A stretch of DNA of 64,000 nt from contig NW_020170460.1 in assembly GCF_000524195.1 (NCBI RefSeq), positions 198,356 to 262,355 on the forward strand, written 5' to 3'. Positions 1 through 13,900 of this stretch are shown here, piece after piece (within the stretch, counting starts at the first letter, position 1; every line of letters begins with the position of its first letter). A program made the position numbers and the translations under genes. The DNA is from Echinococcus granulosus (lineage: Eukaryota > Platyhelminthes > Cestoda > Cyclophyllidea > Taeniidae). Below the pieces are notes generated by a model. That model was not told where the DNA came from. It searched no databases and saw only the letters and a list, made by a program, of their open reading frames with translations.

Positions 1-1196
1 ACTCAACAGAGTCAGCCTCCCTGGATTTTGAGCTACGATTTCTCCTGAATGTGATCTCATGCCTTGTGCGCCGCCCAAGGAATAACTGGGGCCGCCTCTC
101 GTAGGCTGCGTGATTCACGCTGGTTGAATTGGCATTACTAACTTACATCCATTTTTCAACAGTCCCGTTCTCGTTGCCGCTACTTCAAAGTACGTCTGCA
201 CTTTACCTCCCACCGATGAAAAAGGGCCTGTTGCAGGTACTGCCAAGAGGCTAACCACGAGACCCACCATCCATTACCAGTTTCATCTTTAGATGGCTCT
301 ACACCCCATCGTAGTTTTAGGAAAAAAGCTTGCATTAATCAGTCCACCAGTAGCTGATCGCTCTTTAAGATCGTGTACGAATTCTCCTACCGACCGTCAG
401 CGCTTCTGTCAGCCTGAAGATGATTAACCTACTTCTACAATATCATGGGACCAGATCCGGAAATATATTGTCAAAGTTCACTTTTGTAAGGTTCCTGCGG
501 GCTCTACCAGTTGCATCTCCCGGGCACACTCCTATACCTTGCTACCTACCAATTTTTTTTGTTTCAAGTCCCCTAATTCGATTAGTGCTATAAGTTGTTG
601 ACGAAGACAAAGACTGCACCTGTTTGAGAAAAAAACACCATTCATGATGCCCGCGCCTCTTGGGTAGAGGCAGGGACCCAATCTCGAGTACCCCCCTTAG
701 TGGGGCCCTAGAAGAATACGTGCTGGCTTAAATTCTCCAGCAAGTTAATTATCAGCAGTCACCGTGGCGATCCTTACGATCACAGATTTTCCATGTGTCT
801 TATCCTTCGTTGGCTCAGCAAGCTGTCTCCAATCCACGGAAGTCTCGTTCCGTTCAATATAATTGGTGAACGCCCGTGGAACTTGTTCTGGTAGCTAAAT
901 GACTGAACAGCGACTTTCACATCCCAATCAATCCCCTAATTTTGTTGACAGTAACAAGCAGTGGACAGACCGTCCTGCACCTCACCTTGGCCAACAACCA
1001 GACAGCAGAGACTTTAATATACCTCCTTGCACAACTCTCCGCTGACCCAGAGAAATTTGAAAAGGTTTGGAAGTATCGAAACGCGTCCGGAGACACGCCC
1101 GCGGAATTGCTTGTACGTAGTAGCTCCATAGGAACATTCCTGCTGAACTCATTCAGTCCTGAGGCCACAAGCCTCGGGACGGCCGGTAAGGGCTGA
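1..1196 (+). CDS. 3' end of an ankyrin-repeat-containing gene (partial)
   Basis: Three exons join in phase: 1-100 (open from the window edge, donor GT at 101), 163-236 (acceptor after TTTTTCAACAG, donor GT at 237) and 952-1196 (acceptor after TTTTGTTGACAG), ending in TGA at 1194-1196. The last exon reads SGQTVLHLTLANNQ and continues with a helical segment and ASGDTPAELLV, which resembles the GxTxLHxA helix-turn-helix of ankyrin repeats followed by the start of another repeat. The preceding exon gives PVLVAATSKYVCTLPP. Ankyrin repeats are protein-interaction scaffolds, so this says little about function. The 5' part lies outside the window and the family is not identified. The two upstream exons rest only on splice signals and phase agreement; the last exon is the most secure. 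Confidence 0.55.
237..951 (+). other. Intron of the ankyrin-like gene
   Basis: It begins GTACTGCC and ends TTTTGTTGACAG. No coding segment or repeat was recognised inside it; a further in-phase exon cannot be excluded. Confidence 0.4.
952..1196 (+). CDS. Terminal exon with ankyrin-repeat-like segment
   Basis: The codon frame starts at 954 after two bases that complete a split codon. It encodes about 80 residues, including GQTVLHLTLANN and GDTPAELLV, both ankyrin-type signatures. It ends with a Ser/Gly-rich tail and TGA. A canonical AATAAA follows about 150 nt downstream, supporting its position as last exon. Confidence 0.6.
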
Positions 1197-1344
1197 ATGC
1201 GTGACTGTTGACAAACCCCACTCCTATGTGCGTCAAATATCGGCTATTCTAATCTACACTATCTCAAAAACCTATTTACTTTGTTTTCTTTGCGGTGGAA
1301 AGGTATTACACAAATTGCCTTCCTGAAAGGTCAGACGGAACTTA

Positions 1345-1350
1345 AATAAA
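1345..1350 (+). terminator. Poly(A) signal AATAAA
   Basis: Canonical AATAAA 149 nt after the TGA of the ankyrin-like gene. Spacing is normal for a short 3' UTR. Confidence 0.5.
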
Positions 1351-3003
1351 ACTGCGTTGTTCCAGCTCGGGGCATTTGAAGTCGAAATAGCGAGAGCTCA
1401 GGAAGGAATCTGACAGGAGGTTTCTAGCGTGTTAAGAATTACGATCGGTTTAGGAACGGAACTCAGTAGGGGAAATAACCGACACCAATGCGGGACCAAA
1501 GTTTGCAACGAGATAACAGACAGAGCGACATGGCTGGTAACGTGCAGGGAGTCCTCAGGGTATGATTTCGATTGAAATAGTAGGAATCCCAGGTGCAATA
1601 GCCGAACAGAAATACCAATAGAGTCTTGAAACATAAGAGGAAATAGAACAGGAGAGCGAACAATTAAGTGCCCCCACTTAATTAATATGAAGAACGACAA
1701 GCAACCAGTACAAAAATAACTAGCCTAAGACACAATAGGAATGCTCGAGAGATAAAAAACCTCCACTGTAAAAAAGAGAACTTAAAGAGAGTAAATGATC
1801 TATTGAGGAACTGCGAAAGGCAAGAGAACACTCATAAGGGAGATAGGTTGCTCCAGCGGAAAGCCTTCATTTGTCATTCCCATATAGATCACAAAGGGCA
1901 TATATCCGAGATGAAAAATCCAACGAAGAAGGCTTAGGAAACCACTCACGTAAGGTATAATCTTGCCTGCCATGGTAAAACGCTTGGCACCAAGAATGGT
2001 CCAATGGAAATGTTCGAATCAGAATTAGCGCACTTTAAAAAGGCGTATGGTACACCGTTCTCCTAATAATTATCAAAAATAGCAAATGTAATAAAATCTG
2101 GCAAAATGAAAAAGGGTGCATCCAGAATATGGAGCTTCTGATGAAGCCTATGCCAAGAAATTAAAGAATATTTTGCTTAGGCAAATATACCACTGATCCA
2201 AAGCTCTTCTAGGAAACCAAAAAGCCACAAAACAAATGCTCTTTTAAAAAATTGCAAACAATTTTTTAGGAAACCTTGTAGCATAGAGCGCAGAAGTAGT
2301 AGGCTTAAATTCGTTGTGTTAAAATGCTGCTTGCGTTCAAAGCAAACTCATTATGATTAGGCCTTTGTTTTTGCTGTAAAAATTTAATTGTCTTTTTAAG
2401 TCAGTAATACTATCGCAATTTGGTGGCTTTGCGAAGCTTTGTTTTAGTTCTTGCAACAATTCGTAACACTTGAGCACACTTACGAATTTGACCTTGGGAT
2501 GGACTGTAATAATTTAACGAGGTTTTAAGTATGCGCAGGCATGTAGCTCCTTTAATATTCATTCAGAGCCTTTTGTTATTATCTCAACTTGTTCATGCTG
2601 GTACTGTTCAGATATTTTAGTTATACATGCGTTAGAGTCAATAACAACGTGCTATGGCGAGACTTTGTCAATAGGCTGCAGCGAGGACAGTTTCATTCTT
2701 GTTAATTTTGCTGCATTTGGCGTCTTCGGCACAAGCGACAAATGTAGTGCACAATCAACTGCTGAATGTTGGGTGGATTCTACATATTTTGTCTCAGCTA
2801 TATGTACGGGTCATCATTTCTGTCAATCCAAAGTTCAATATTCGCACGATCTTTCATCGAAGTCGCTGAGATACAAATGTGCGGGTGTCGTTGAACTTAC
2901 AGCTCCTCGTCTGTTTGTGCAATATCTGTGTATTATCTCAAGTAAGTGCTTTAATACTCTGCGTCACTTTCATTAAATCTAATTTTCGTATTCTGCTTTT
3001 CAG
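1351..3003. other. Intergenic/5' region upstream of the membrane-protein gene
   Basis: AT-rich sequence between the first poly(A) signal and the first defensible exon of the next gene. It should hold the promoter and 5' exon(s) of that gene. A hydrophobic stretch (LQLLVCLCN and following) encoded at about 2879-2941 and ending at a strong donor (CAA|GTAAGT at 2941/2942) could be a signal-peptide exon. However, that frame has no ATG and does not match the phase of the exon at 3004; it would fit only if the weaker acceptor before 3024 is used. The 5' end of the gene is therefore unresolved. Confidence 0.4.
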
Positions 3004-3240
3004 CTCTGTTATCATCGATACAGGATGTCAGGAGCTTGGATGCAGATCACGTTGGTGGTTTTCTAGCTACACACGACTATCAATTATCGGTCAAGACTCC
3101 AGAATGGAAGACGGACTTATCGGAGGAGTATTGTACTCAGTGGAATTTACCCAGTGTCATTTCAATTCCAGCTCCCCAAGGGGGTCTTGGGATAGTTATC
3201 AAACTCAGGGACATTGGTGAACTCTATAGACCTCTGAGCA
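3004..3240 (+). CDS. Membrane protein exon: N-terminal ectodomain
   Basis: The acceptor is TATTCTGCTTTTCAG and the donor AGCA|GTAAGT. It encodes a segment with DADHVGGFLATHDYQLSV and one cysteine (EEYCTQW). It ends in phase 1. An alternative acceptor before 3024 is possible and would change which upstream exon fits. Confidence 0.6.
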
Positions 3241-4872
3241 GTAAGTTCTTATGCCGTCTATTTCTGCGGAATGAGTTGATCCTGAGCTTTGTAATGTGTG
3301 TGGGAATACAATTATTGAGGTCAGGATGCTATGCAGTGCAGTCCAGCTTCGTGCATTAATAACAAATCTGGTTCAATGCTTTTAAATCCTAATCAATAAG
3401 GGTTTGTAATTAACGGCGCCTAGATGCTCTACTTTTAAGCAGTTCATTTTCCACTAAAGTGAAAAATCTGGCGTCCGATTTTGATATGAAACTGAAACTT
3501 GGCTTTACTGTGGCAAAATTGCCATTGGAATGTAATTGCATGATTCATTCCTCCTACATCATGATTTTAACTGTCATTCAAAAGTCGCCTCAGATGTGTG
3601 CGCGCATGTAATTTTACCTGCCAAGAGCACATTGTGCAATCAGCACGCGCACACACATACCAATTCAGTAACAACAAAACGCAGTAATTTCTTCAAGGGG
3701 TTGACGTCTTAAGCATTAGCCTCCTTCCAACTCGTCATGTGGGTCTCTCTTTAAACATAAACAGTCACTTTTGGCTTTCATATGCATTTCATACAAACAA
3801 GTCTTTTGGTAGACTTTTTGTAAGATCCCATTTTTATTGTCACCAACCTGTGTCCCCTATGTGTGACGTCCCAATTTCCGCAACCAAGACTACACATTCC
3901 ACACAATGCATTGTTGACATCAGATCTTGTCTCACGCAGGTCAGTTGAGTTTGAAGGTATTGTGAATAGTAGTTGAACCAATCAAACCAATCACTGACAT
4001 ATGGTGTCATATCGGAACAATAAGGTGCCTGAACGTGGTAGTTGATCTGCCCTCGAGACTTCCCATACCAGGTTAAGGGTTTTATCATAGATTGACTGAA
4101 ATGTCCCATTTCAGTGGCCCTAGATTTTACTAAACTCACATTTGTGGGAATCAACAAACGTGATGCCACTTCTTGAAGCCATAAACCTCGAATTTGGAGG
4201 AGACTCCAGACTTCTCATGGAAAGGAGACCTTAAATTCAAGCCCATTTAGAATGAATCACTCGACCTGAATGGTACTGGTATTCTCACGTTCGGGTTAAG
4301 TAGTGATTTCTATTCAAAACTAGAGAAAGTGAAGCCTTTACTCAAAAAAGGAGGTTCATTTAAGAATCAGAGGGTATCGGTAGCACTGATTCATGGCGAC
4401 GTCAAGTCATTGCAACACGTCGACGAAATTCATCTGGTTTTCTCACGAGTAATTTACTTATTTGCCTGAGATTGGGGATTGCGTTGCACGCCCTATCAAT
4501 AAAGTTTGACTTTTCCAACTCTTCTGTGGAGTAAACATCATATATTGTAGCTAAAGATCGGCAATTTATCTTTAAGAGAACGTACCTTGAGGCACCTCTT
4601 CCCTGAGGAAGGTAATTTATAGCACCATTTGTAGTTTGATCACCTTGTCAACAGTGCTGTGATACATGCTTAGGAAGAGGTACTCGTTTTTTACGCTGAA
4701 TTTCAATTCACTAAGCCACGAAATGTAATTTCAGAAGTAGCGGTGAGAATTGAGAGCAGACTACAAACGTGAGACGAGATTTCTCTTTTTAACATAAATG
4801 AGTGAAAAAGTGTGATGTGCGCAAGACTGGTGAGCCTATTTTGAGGACAGGAACTTGTGAATCGAGCAGTTT

Positions 4873-4906
<34 letters not shown>

Positions 4907-7900
4907 CCGAGTGCACTCACCAACACACCCGCAATCCAGTTTGGAAGAACAACAGGAGCGACCATCATTTTCTTCGCCTTTTTCTCAGCACACACACATC
5001 GGTATCGGTTTGCTCACGTAGAAGAGAAACTCGACCCCAAAAACCGGTGCATTTTTTCAATCTCCATCCACGAAGACGCGCAATCAACAGTCGCACGAAG
5101 CACGCGTATGATGGTGTGAAACAGTTGTAAGAGAAAACCCAATCGATAATTATCGACCGCCAAGTGCAAGGCGAAAGCAACTATCGTGTCGTCTCCTTCC
5201 CTCCCTTCTCCTCCTTCGCGCCAGTAAGCGCGGTCAATGAAAGCGTTGATTCATTCAAACAAGAAGTTGATGTGAAATTTGAGCTTATCTTGCTAAGAAA
5301 CTCATCAAATTTTTGAGTGTAATTAATGCAATTCTTTACATATACTAATCTTAATTGCAAAACCACAATAAGTTAACTAATTAGATGTTTATTTTGAGTG
5401 TGTGACTGATCTCTGATTTATGGCAAAATTAGGAGTGCCGTTGATTCATTTCCGTTGGAGAAGGGTGGGTAGTTGCCTACATTTTTTACGTACTGAATTT
5501 TTAGCATTTCACTTTAATCTGCATTTGAATTTTTTGCCTAGATCTACATAGAGATTGATTTCAAACTTATTTGAGGTGAAACCTAATTGCAAGTTGCTCA
5601 ACTCCGGTACTTTAGTCACACAAATGCAGAAGTTTCAGCTGTGTTTTATGTTCTCTTTTCTAATGAATCAATTGACTTTCAAGTAAATAAATGGTTTAAC
5701 AGTGGTTTTTTAAAAACTCAATCCATTGACGGCATAATTGTTGATGGACTTAGAAGGGTACAGGAGTAGATTACCTTTGCTGTGATATATTTGGAAACGA
5801 TTTTGCTTGGTAATTAGTGACACAATCTTTCACACAAACACCTTAGCACCTTCCTTACCAGCATCAGACCTACTAACCCCGGTCTCTTGCCTTCACGTCT
5901 TCTTTAATCCGCTCCAAACGCCAGAATCCGTATCACATGTTGGGTCAAGTAATGTTTTAATTCCACTAATGAATCTTTATTATGTCACATTGACACTTTC
6001 ACTTTCACGCTTGACTGGTCTGAAACAGAAGGAAGCGAAAAAGTTTAGGTAAACTAACGGGCCTGCAACAACATTCTTGTGCTTTACTGGAAAAGGAATT
6101 ATGTCTCGAGGAGTAGAGGATTGCGCCTTTTTAAGGGTTCAAGGGTACTACTGCAGTGATTTTGGTCGAGAGAAGAGTGTCTTAGGAGGAGTTTTAATCA
6201 AATCGCAACTTTTTGATCCAGAACAATGAAACTTTTTTCCTAACGTTGAATCACTATTTAGAAAGCTTGGCCTTTCGTATCCAGGACCGATTGTATTCAC
6301 CATTTCCACAGAAGGATTCGTCTCTCATGTGACTCCGTGTTAATTCATACATTGACCGGAGACCTAAGATTTGGCATTCCTTACAATGGCTGAGTATTTT
6401 CTGGAATGCTTGCCGAGGCTGGGAACCAACACGGGTGAGGTTATCGTTGATGAGTCTATGGTCATCAGTGCAGCGTTTACGGCCTTCAAATGTCCCACTG
6501 CGGTTGGTCGGCTTCCCATCACCTTATCACACCGTTTGAAGTCTTCTTCAGACGGGATTAGATTTTCGGCGGTTTTGGTTCAAAAGAAGCTTTGACGCCC
6601 GCTACGGATTGTCAGAAGCATATTTACGTACTGTTTGCTACTGCAACTAATGTAATCTGGATCTGACCGGGTCACGCGCGACGTGTGGTTCAGCCATTAG
6701 TAATAGGGAGGGGAGGACTTGTTACCACTCCTTTTGTACCACGCGTAGAATTGTAGGTCCCCACTTGACTTGAAAGTTTCCCACACATCAATGCTCCCGG
6801 GGTACTCTCTTAAACACCAATTACCTAAATAGCCAAAATTCTAAAATGACAACTTACGATGGTAATTCATGACACCCGCGTCAGCCCCATAGGCATCAAA
6901 AGGTGCACAAGTCTGGAAGTAGCGTCACTAATTGACGTGTAGGGGTATATATACCACCGACATATAGGCTCAACAAGTGCTAAGGTTCACACAATTAAAA
7001 ACAAATGTCATTCTGTGACATGATCTTGATTTCTTTTTGGACTGAGTGCCCTCCTCGCCATTTCCACTGCTGACTCTTCTGCACCGATCCTCGTCAAACT
7101 GGAAAACTTCCAAGTTCCGGCACCTTACGCGATTAAATAAGTTTTATGTTTATAACATTTTTAGTAATATACATTGGACAGTCCTCTTTTTGGAGGTATG
7201 GTTTAGCAATGAAAGTTGTTCAGCAGCGAGTACATTGTCAATGCTAGCAGAAATATCTGCATAAATGCAGCACCGATTTCGTTTCTTGAAAGTCTGACCT
7301 GATTCCATCCTACTTTTTTATTCCATTGTCAAGCTCTCTGTCTGAGCTAGTGCCTGATCTCGTTGTATAATAGTGTGAAAAAAAGTACAAACAGGTATTT
7401 GTGTGGTTTATTTGAACCACTACGTTAGCTCTGATGCCAAGTCAACCTTTTTTGTGTGCTTTCATGCATCCAGCTGTACAGTTGGCCCGCTTAGGCAACT
7501 CTTCTTCGGCGCATAGGTGAAGCTTACTCTACTCTTTCTATGAGGTTGACTTTGGTCCTCGAGTCATCTTCAAAGATGTCATTTGATATTACCAATCTGG
7601 AAGTCGGTCTATTATCAACACGTAATTGAACTGGAAGGCTAGCTAAGAAGATAGTAACCTGGACGATGCTCCATACCAGTTGTTGTGGAAGTCGATTCAC
7701 GGAGGGTCACTAATAGACCCACTCACTTGCACCATATAGTGATTGTTACGTTCAAGTATTTTGAGACCTCTAGGTGGAGTATCACTCTGTGCTAGTGTCA
7801 CACACACACACACATGGTATGCTCCCATTTTCTAGGCAGAACTTGGCGTCACAAATGTGAGACACATTCTCTTCACCAACAAATTGATTGAATTTGCGGT

Positions 7901-10900
7901 CTGTAATAATTGCATTTTTCTTGTTTTCGAGAACAGTTGAATTAAACAAAGCAATTAGCAACAATTTGTGTGACATTTGAGCAATAAAGTGTTGATTGCA
8001 GGGTCGATTTTCCTCAAAGTGTCTCTCATCTTGAAATCAACAAACGCCATTCTCACACTCATAAAAGGGCGCAAAGTAGGTGCCTCCTCTACCCAAAGCC
8101 GCAATTAGTGTAAGCAAAGCACCACTGAAATCATAATAGAGGGGTCTGTTTTGTGTACCTCCACACTGTTTACTGAAGCATGTGAGTCGAATTGGTGGGG
8201 AGGGGAGGGGAGGGTGGGAGTTGGCAGTGCACCACAATCCCCATCTTCCCCCGAAAACTCGATAACCTCTTAAACCCTCTGCTCTTTCTCGTGTCACCGA
8301 GATCGCCTTGAAAAGAAAAAAATATGGTTGAGCGAAATCAAATTGAATATGATCTTTGCATAAAAATAACAGCTTCTTTGTCCTCACTTTTTACCGTTTC
8401 AAAGTACAATGTTTTGATATAGTTCTGGGTATATTTCGTCAGAAATGTGCACCACTCTTTCTCAGTTGCCTAAAAAAACGTCGATTTCAGGCATCGTACG
8501 ATGAAAATGCGCATGTAAATTTACGAAGATATTTCCTGCCAAATTTGGATGACTCTTTATGCTGAGATGAGACAGTGAATTAATGGGTTTCAAAACAAAA
8601 ATGTAAAACAATGCCGTAGAGTAAGCCAGTGCGTAATCATCCGGAAAACAAGCGCATGATTAAGAAAGTGGTGTTTTTTTGTCGTTTTACCCATTCATCA
8701 TAATCATTGGAGGGAAAGCGTACTACTTAGTGGAAGGTGTTGGTTTCACTTAGTTAAACGACGACGTGGAGAGCGCAAGGGGGGCTGGATGTCTTGTAAT
8801 AAAGGTGTCTGGGGCTACAAGTGTCTCGGTTTGAGGTAGGGGGTGGGAAGGCTGCAGTAATTGAGCATCATGCCTCCTTTCTTTTAAAGCGGCTTTCTCT
8901 GCACTTTTTGTGGTCAATCTCCTGCTTCTGCCACCGCAAGTCTTTGTAGCAAAAACGAAGGCAGTTCGGTGATTCTTTTATGACGGGGTAAAGACTCATA
9001 CTTAATGATAACCACGCATTTTGTGTTGCGTCCAGTTTGTAAGCCGCGTCGAAGAGTCGGCTTGGACTGATCTAGGCGCAAATTGGTAAGGTTTTATGAA
9101 ATAGTGAGTGTGACACTAAATTTGACTAATCAACAGTTTTCTGTTGACAAATATTCCACTTTGTCTAGGTCATTCTACCATCGTACAAATTAGAGACATA
9201 ACCATAGGAAGCATATTTGTGAGTAAGCGACTTCCCTTCGGGAGTTCGCTCGCCTGGCTCCTAGTGCCGTGGAACGCATCCGCCTGTCCATTGTTTATCT
9301 ACCTACCTATCCATCTCTATCTACTTATCTTGCCGTTCTTCAATCTACTCACCTAGCTACCTATCTGCGCATCTATCAACTTGTCTAGCCTTCCATCCAT
9401 CCATTTATCCATCAGTCTTATCTTCCCATCCATGGATATAGTGCTTCACGTGGCGCGTGGCGTATTTGAAGTTTCACCACCGTCCATCAAGACGTAACTT
9501 CTCTCTGAAGCCATGATGAACTGCTTATGTGATAAAACGGCACAAAATCGGGTCGAGTTTTCCTATTTATTTGAAAACAGACCTAAAATGAATTCCTAGT
9601 GGTCACTGCAGAATTCAACTATTTTGCCCTTTGTTTCCTATTGTTCCCTGATCACAATTACCGGTTCCCCTACCTTGCCTATCTCTACGCGCCATTAATT
9701 CTCAATCCGCGGTAAATTAACCCTGCCCCCCCCTCGCCGTAATCCCTCCTCTCCTTTTTTTCCCCCACCCACTCAAATTACAATGGGTAGTCTGCAATGG
9801 CTCACCTTTTTCTCCTCCCTCACCCATGTTGATGGCTAAAACTATGCTGCTGGATTGAATGGTCTCTTCCTTTTAAGGTGCTTTGAATGCGTCACACATG
9901 AGCTCAGTCCTTCTTTACCACCCGAACCGCAGCTCAGATAGATGTTGGGTTTTGTTTGACCGTGTCCAACTACTCAAATCTAGAAGGGTGTTTAGTATCC
10001 CTTTTTGGAGAAAAAAAATTGATGGTTTAAATCACGATACCACTACTTTCAAAGCAGGAATCCGAAATCTTCCTTGTGATTTCTTAAAAAGGCAATTCTA
10101 TGTAAAGTTAGCACTAAATTATTGGAAAGAGGTTGTTTTTTTCCACTTTTAATCAAATTATGAAGCGCCTTTCATCATTCACAGCTTTATTGGTAGCCTA
10201 CACCACTTCGAGCCGCAACAAGGGTGATGGGCAGGTGGATCGGTGATTTTCGAGGCAACAGCTTTTTCTATTCTCTTCGTTAGACTTAAAAAAATTTGCC
10301 TAAAACTGTTTGTTTACGAAGTGATCACTTCAACCGATTGAGTGACTGCTAAGCTCCCGCGTACAAAATCGGCAGAGCGAGTAAAGAACATTTTTGCGTT
10401 GGAGAGGTCTTGGAAGGTACAGATCCAGGAAGCGATATTGTCAATTTTTGCTAAAGTTGACGTTTAATAGTATCAATCATTCATTTTTTTTAAAAGCTTC
10501 GGCTATATTAGCGAAATTAGAGCTAAAGCTAACCCCATTTCCGTGAAATTATCATTGTACATTCCTTTGGATGATAAAATTTGATTAAGTGAGATGAAAA
10601 GGAATCAGGAGCCGTCTACTCCGTCCAAATTTGATAGAAACGGTCTCCGGAATGCGTATAAACGTAATGTTCCAGCTCATTCCCCTTGTTAACTCCCAGT
10701 ATCCATTTTTGCCCTTTGCAGCAAAGAGCACTTTTAAAAACAAAACCCTTTGTCTGACTGTCAAACTGAGAACATCAAACAAAAGCACACTTCTAAATTA
10801 GGAAAGTGAGGAGTACTTTGCGACTCCCTGTGCATCACTTTCCCCTTAAAAAGCCCACACTTTTAAAAGATCGACGGCCCACTGCACGTTGTTGATGCGG

Positions 10901-13900
10901 AGGTGTACGTGCCTGTTTACGTTGAAAGTACCCATCACTTCGGCTAGTCATTCAAATTTAAATGACTGGCATTTATGATTCAGTGGCTCTTTTAGGGTCA
11001 AATTAATGCGGTGGCGGTTCAGAACTGCTGCTTTAACACCCTAGTTACCTTATAATAGGTTGGACGGTACAAAGTGGTTAATAAACAGTTTTGTTTGTGG
11101 TGTTGGGATCCTGGAACAACGCAGGTGGCATATGACTGAAGTTTGGGGAGGTTCATACATCAAAAGATCATGAATTTAGGTACTTGATCTTCTCCCAAGA
11201 GGTTAAATTGTAGCGGTAGTAAGTGAGAGGCGAGTCTCTTACCCACAGTGGGTCGATCATGATATTGTCAATCAATTTGAAAGGTCACAATGTTGGTGCA
11301 TGCTTAGAACAACGCATGAAAATGAGTCGTGGAACTTGTATAGAAGGCTCTATCCGTAGTTGTACACCAAAAACACGCTCAACAGCAATACGTTTGAATG
11401 GTGCAGCTGTACAAGAACAGCGAAAAGTGATAGTTCCCATCCTTCTTCTTCACATATTTCTGAGTTCTCGAGGTAAAATTGCTGATAGAAAGCTTCACAA
11501 GATCAGAATGACAGAAGGAATGACGCCGATGTTAAACCAGTTCTCAAATTAATTACTCTCTGTTTCAAAACGAATTAAATGATGCTCCTATTTATGGTAC
11601 ACCTTTTCTGGAAGCACTTCTAATTTCATTTTTTAAAAATCGGTATTTTTTTTCTTTTCCATTCCAGCTTCTGAAGACGATTTTGATGTACCGTTAGGAG
11701 ATTCTTACTCCCCACAAAAGCCGGTCTCCAAAGGAGGTCTCCTTCCGCCTCCTCCAGCCTTTCACTGCCCTTCTAGATCCGTTGGTACTCCCTGTCTCTC
11801 CGACTACCTTCGAATGGATGTCACCACCACAGCCACGCAACACCGTCTGCGTCTCGAGGTCTGTCCCTACGCCAGCTCGGATGGCTGGGGTGCTCTCATT
11901 ACTAATGAATACCTTCAACAGCCAGAGAAGGTTGAAGATGAGGACGAAACCTACTATGGATTTGCCTCAGCTGTCCCTGGCACTTCAGTCCTGGTCTTTG
12001 GACCAGCATACAACTTCACCTCCATTGACTTTGAAGTGAATTTGCAGCTAGGAGGCGCGGTGGATCATACGAGTGGAGGCAATGCCACATCAATAATGCG
12101 TCACGGATGGGTCAAGGGCTTACTGTTTGAGTATATACGTGAGTTTTTTCCAAATATCTTGTCATCTGTTGGGCATTCAAATCTAACGTTAACCACTTTT
12201 AATTGTGTCATAATGGGATAAGTGAACAAGATCCGAAATAATGTATTAAGGTGGTTGGGAATATGCATCTTGATATCAAGAGGAACCAATGCTTAGTCCA
12301 ATGAATCGGCTCTGCACCTAAGAATTCAAGCAAAATATTACCATATTGTTGAACTATTCAGTATAAAATTTCTACTTCTAATCAAAAGCCTATCTTTGAG
12401 GATTTGGACGACTCATTCTACCGCTTGGTAAACTCGGTAAATCTGATTAAATTAGACTCCTCTTTTGTTATAAAGGCATATCCAGTGGAACTTTTTAAAC
12501 AAATAAATATGGACTTCTTCTTTTTAGAAAGAAATTGTAACTCTGCTGATTAAATAAATTTCATGTGATATCAAAAAAGGAATTTACCTTTTATGATCAG
12601 ATGTCTGGAGGATTGCTTATCACCAACATCGGTAATGCCAGTTCCTAGTTTTTTAATCTGCTCATATAAGATGATCCCACGAGAGAGATCTTCACTCCCA
12701 TTGTTAAGAGCACACATATTGACAAAGATGTGTTTGTTCTACTGAGGGAGACATACCCTCCTTACAGAGCTCAGCGAAAGGAAATGCCACTTTTACCTCT
12801 TTTGTGTAAATTATTTAGTGCGGGTCTCATCAGTCATCCGCATCCCCGAATGATACTTCTCGTAATAAATTACAAGGGCACGTTCCTAGAGGTGATAGAC
12901 ATTAAGCATCTGGCACAAATTATTGATCGATAATGCAAATATCGATTTAAGCAATCTAAGTTTCTAGCCCTGTTAATCAATTTAAACAAACAAGCTTATT
13001 TCGCCTTTAAAGCTAGCTTTCCCAATTTCCTTTTTAATCAGGGCTTTAAATAGGTAAATTGTAGCAAACTTTTCATAAAGATACTGTGCGAACAAACCTC
13101 TCAAAATACGAAGACAGTTTAAATGAAAGTCAAGGGGATTACTTAGAAATGTTTTAATGTTAAAGAAAGAATCCGAACTAAACAAAATATTTGATGTTAG
13201 ACTTCAAACCCTTTTACTAAAATATCTTTGGAGTCACCCAGTGAATACTAGGCAGCCAAAAGGGGGAAGTTGATAACCCCTACATAATGAATGAGTACGG
13301 TGCTTGGTGCGTTAAATTGCAATATCAATCATTAATATGGCATTCGATTGCGTATGCAATTGTTGCGTAGGGATACAAATTGGGCATTTAGTAAATAAAA
13401 CCTAAAAATGCAAACGGAAAATAAGCGTATCCCACTTATATGGAAAAGGAATTATTTTTCAATCAGATAGAGGCTACCAAGATTAAATGGTTCAGGTTTT
13501 TCCACTGCATGACAGATTTATTTATGTATTTGGCCCAATAATAGCAAGTCGATTCTTTAATTTTAATAGACATATCGCCTTCTGCAGCGCGTCAAGTCGT
13601 GCCTGAACTCGTAGCAAATCGAAATACTGTGGAGGCTCATGCATTACCAACGTACAAAAGAGTTGGATACTTGCTAACATGCTGCAGAGGAGGTACACAA
13701 ACCGTGGAGGCTTAATAGACCGTTTAATCAAACACAGGGCTAAACAAACTAACAAGGCATCACGTACCTCCCTTCTTATTTTTAAGCGTCGTTCCGACGC
13801 TCCCCTTGGTCAACCTCACGAGACGGCCAACACAAACCAGCCACGCTTGTCAACAAATTTGCATGCAACTGAGAAGATCTTTGATCCCAGCGTCACTAAT

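Larger units (their letters stand above)
3241..11667 (+). other. 8.4-kb first recognised intron of the membrane-protein gene
   Basis: It contains the (CA)16 microsatellite at 4874, a shorter CA run near 7797, G-rich tracts at about 8198-8218 and 8775-8850, and a degenerate CTAT/CCAT tetranucleotide tract at about 9290-9440. No coding exon was supported. A short open segment around 6371-6440 (AEYFLECLPRLGTN) lacks convincing borders. Additional phase-1 exons could be hidden. Confidence 0.5.

Noticed and set aside
2518..2976. Long + strand frame without stop, Cys/Ser-rich, ending near the donor at 2941
   Set aside because: Phase-compatible with the exon at 3004, but it has no ATG, no convincing acceptor and a composition unlike the rest of the protein. 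Kept only as an unresolved possibility.
4703..5119. Several overlapping open frames on both strands with VCVCVCV or HTHTHT runs
   Set aside because: They are translations of the (CA)16 microsatellite and its flanks, with no homology or splice support.
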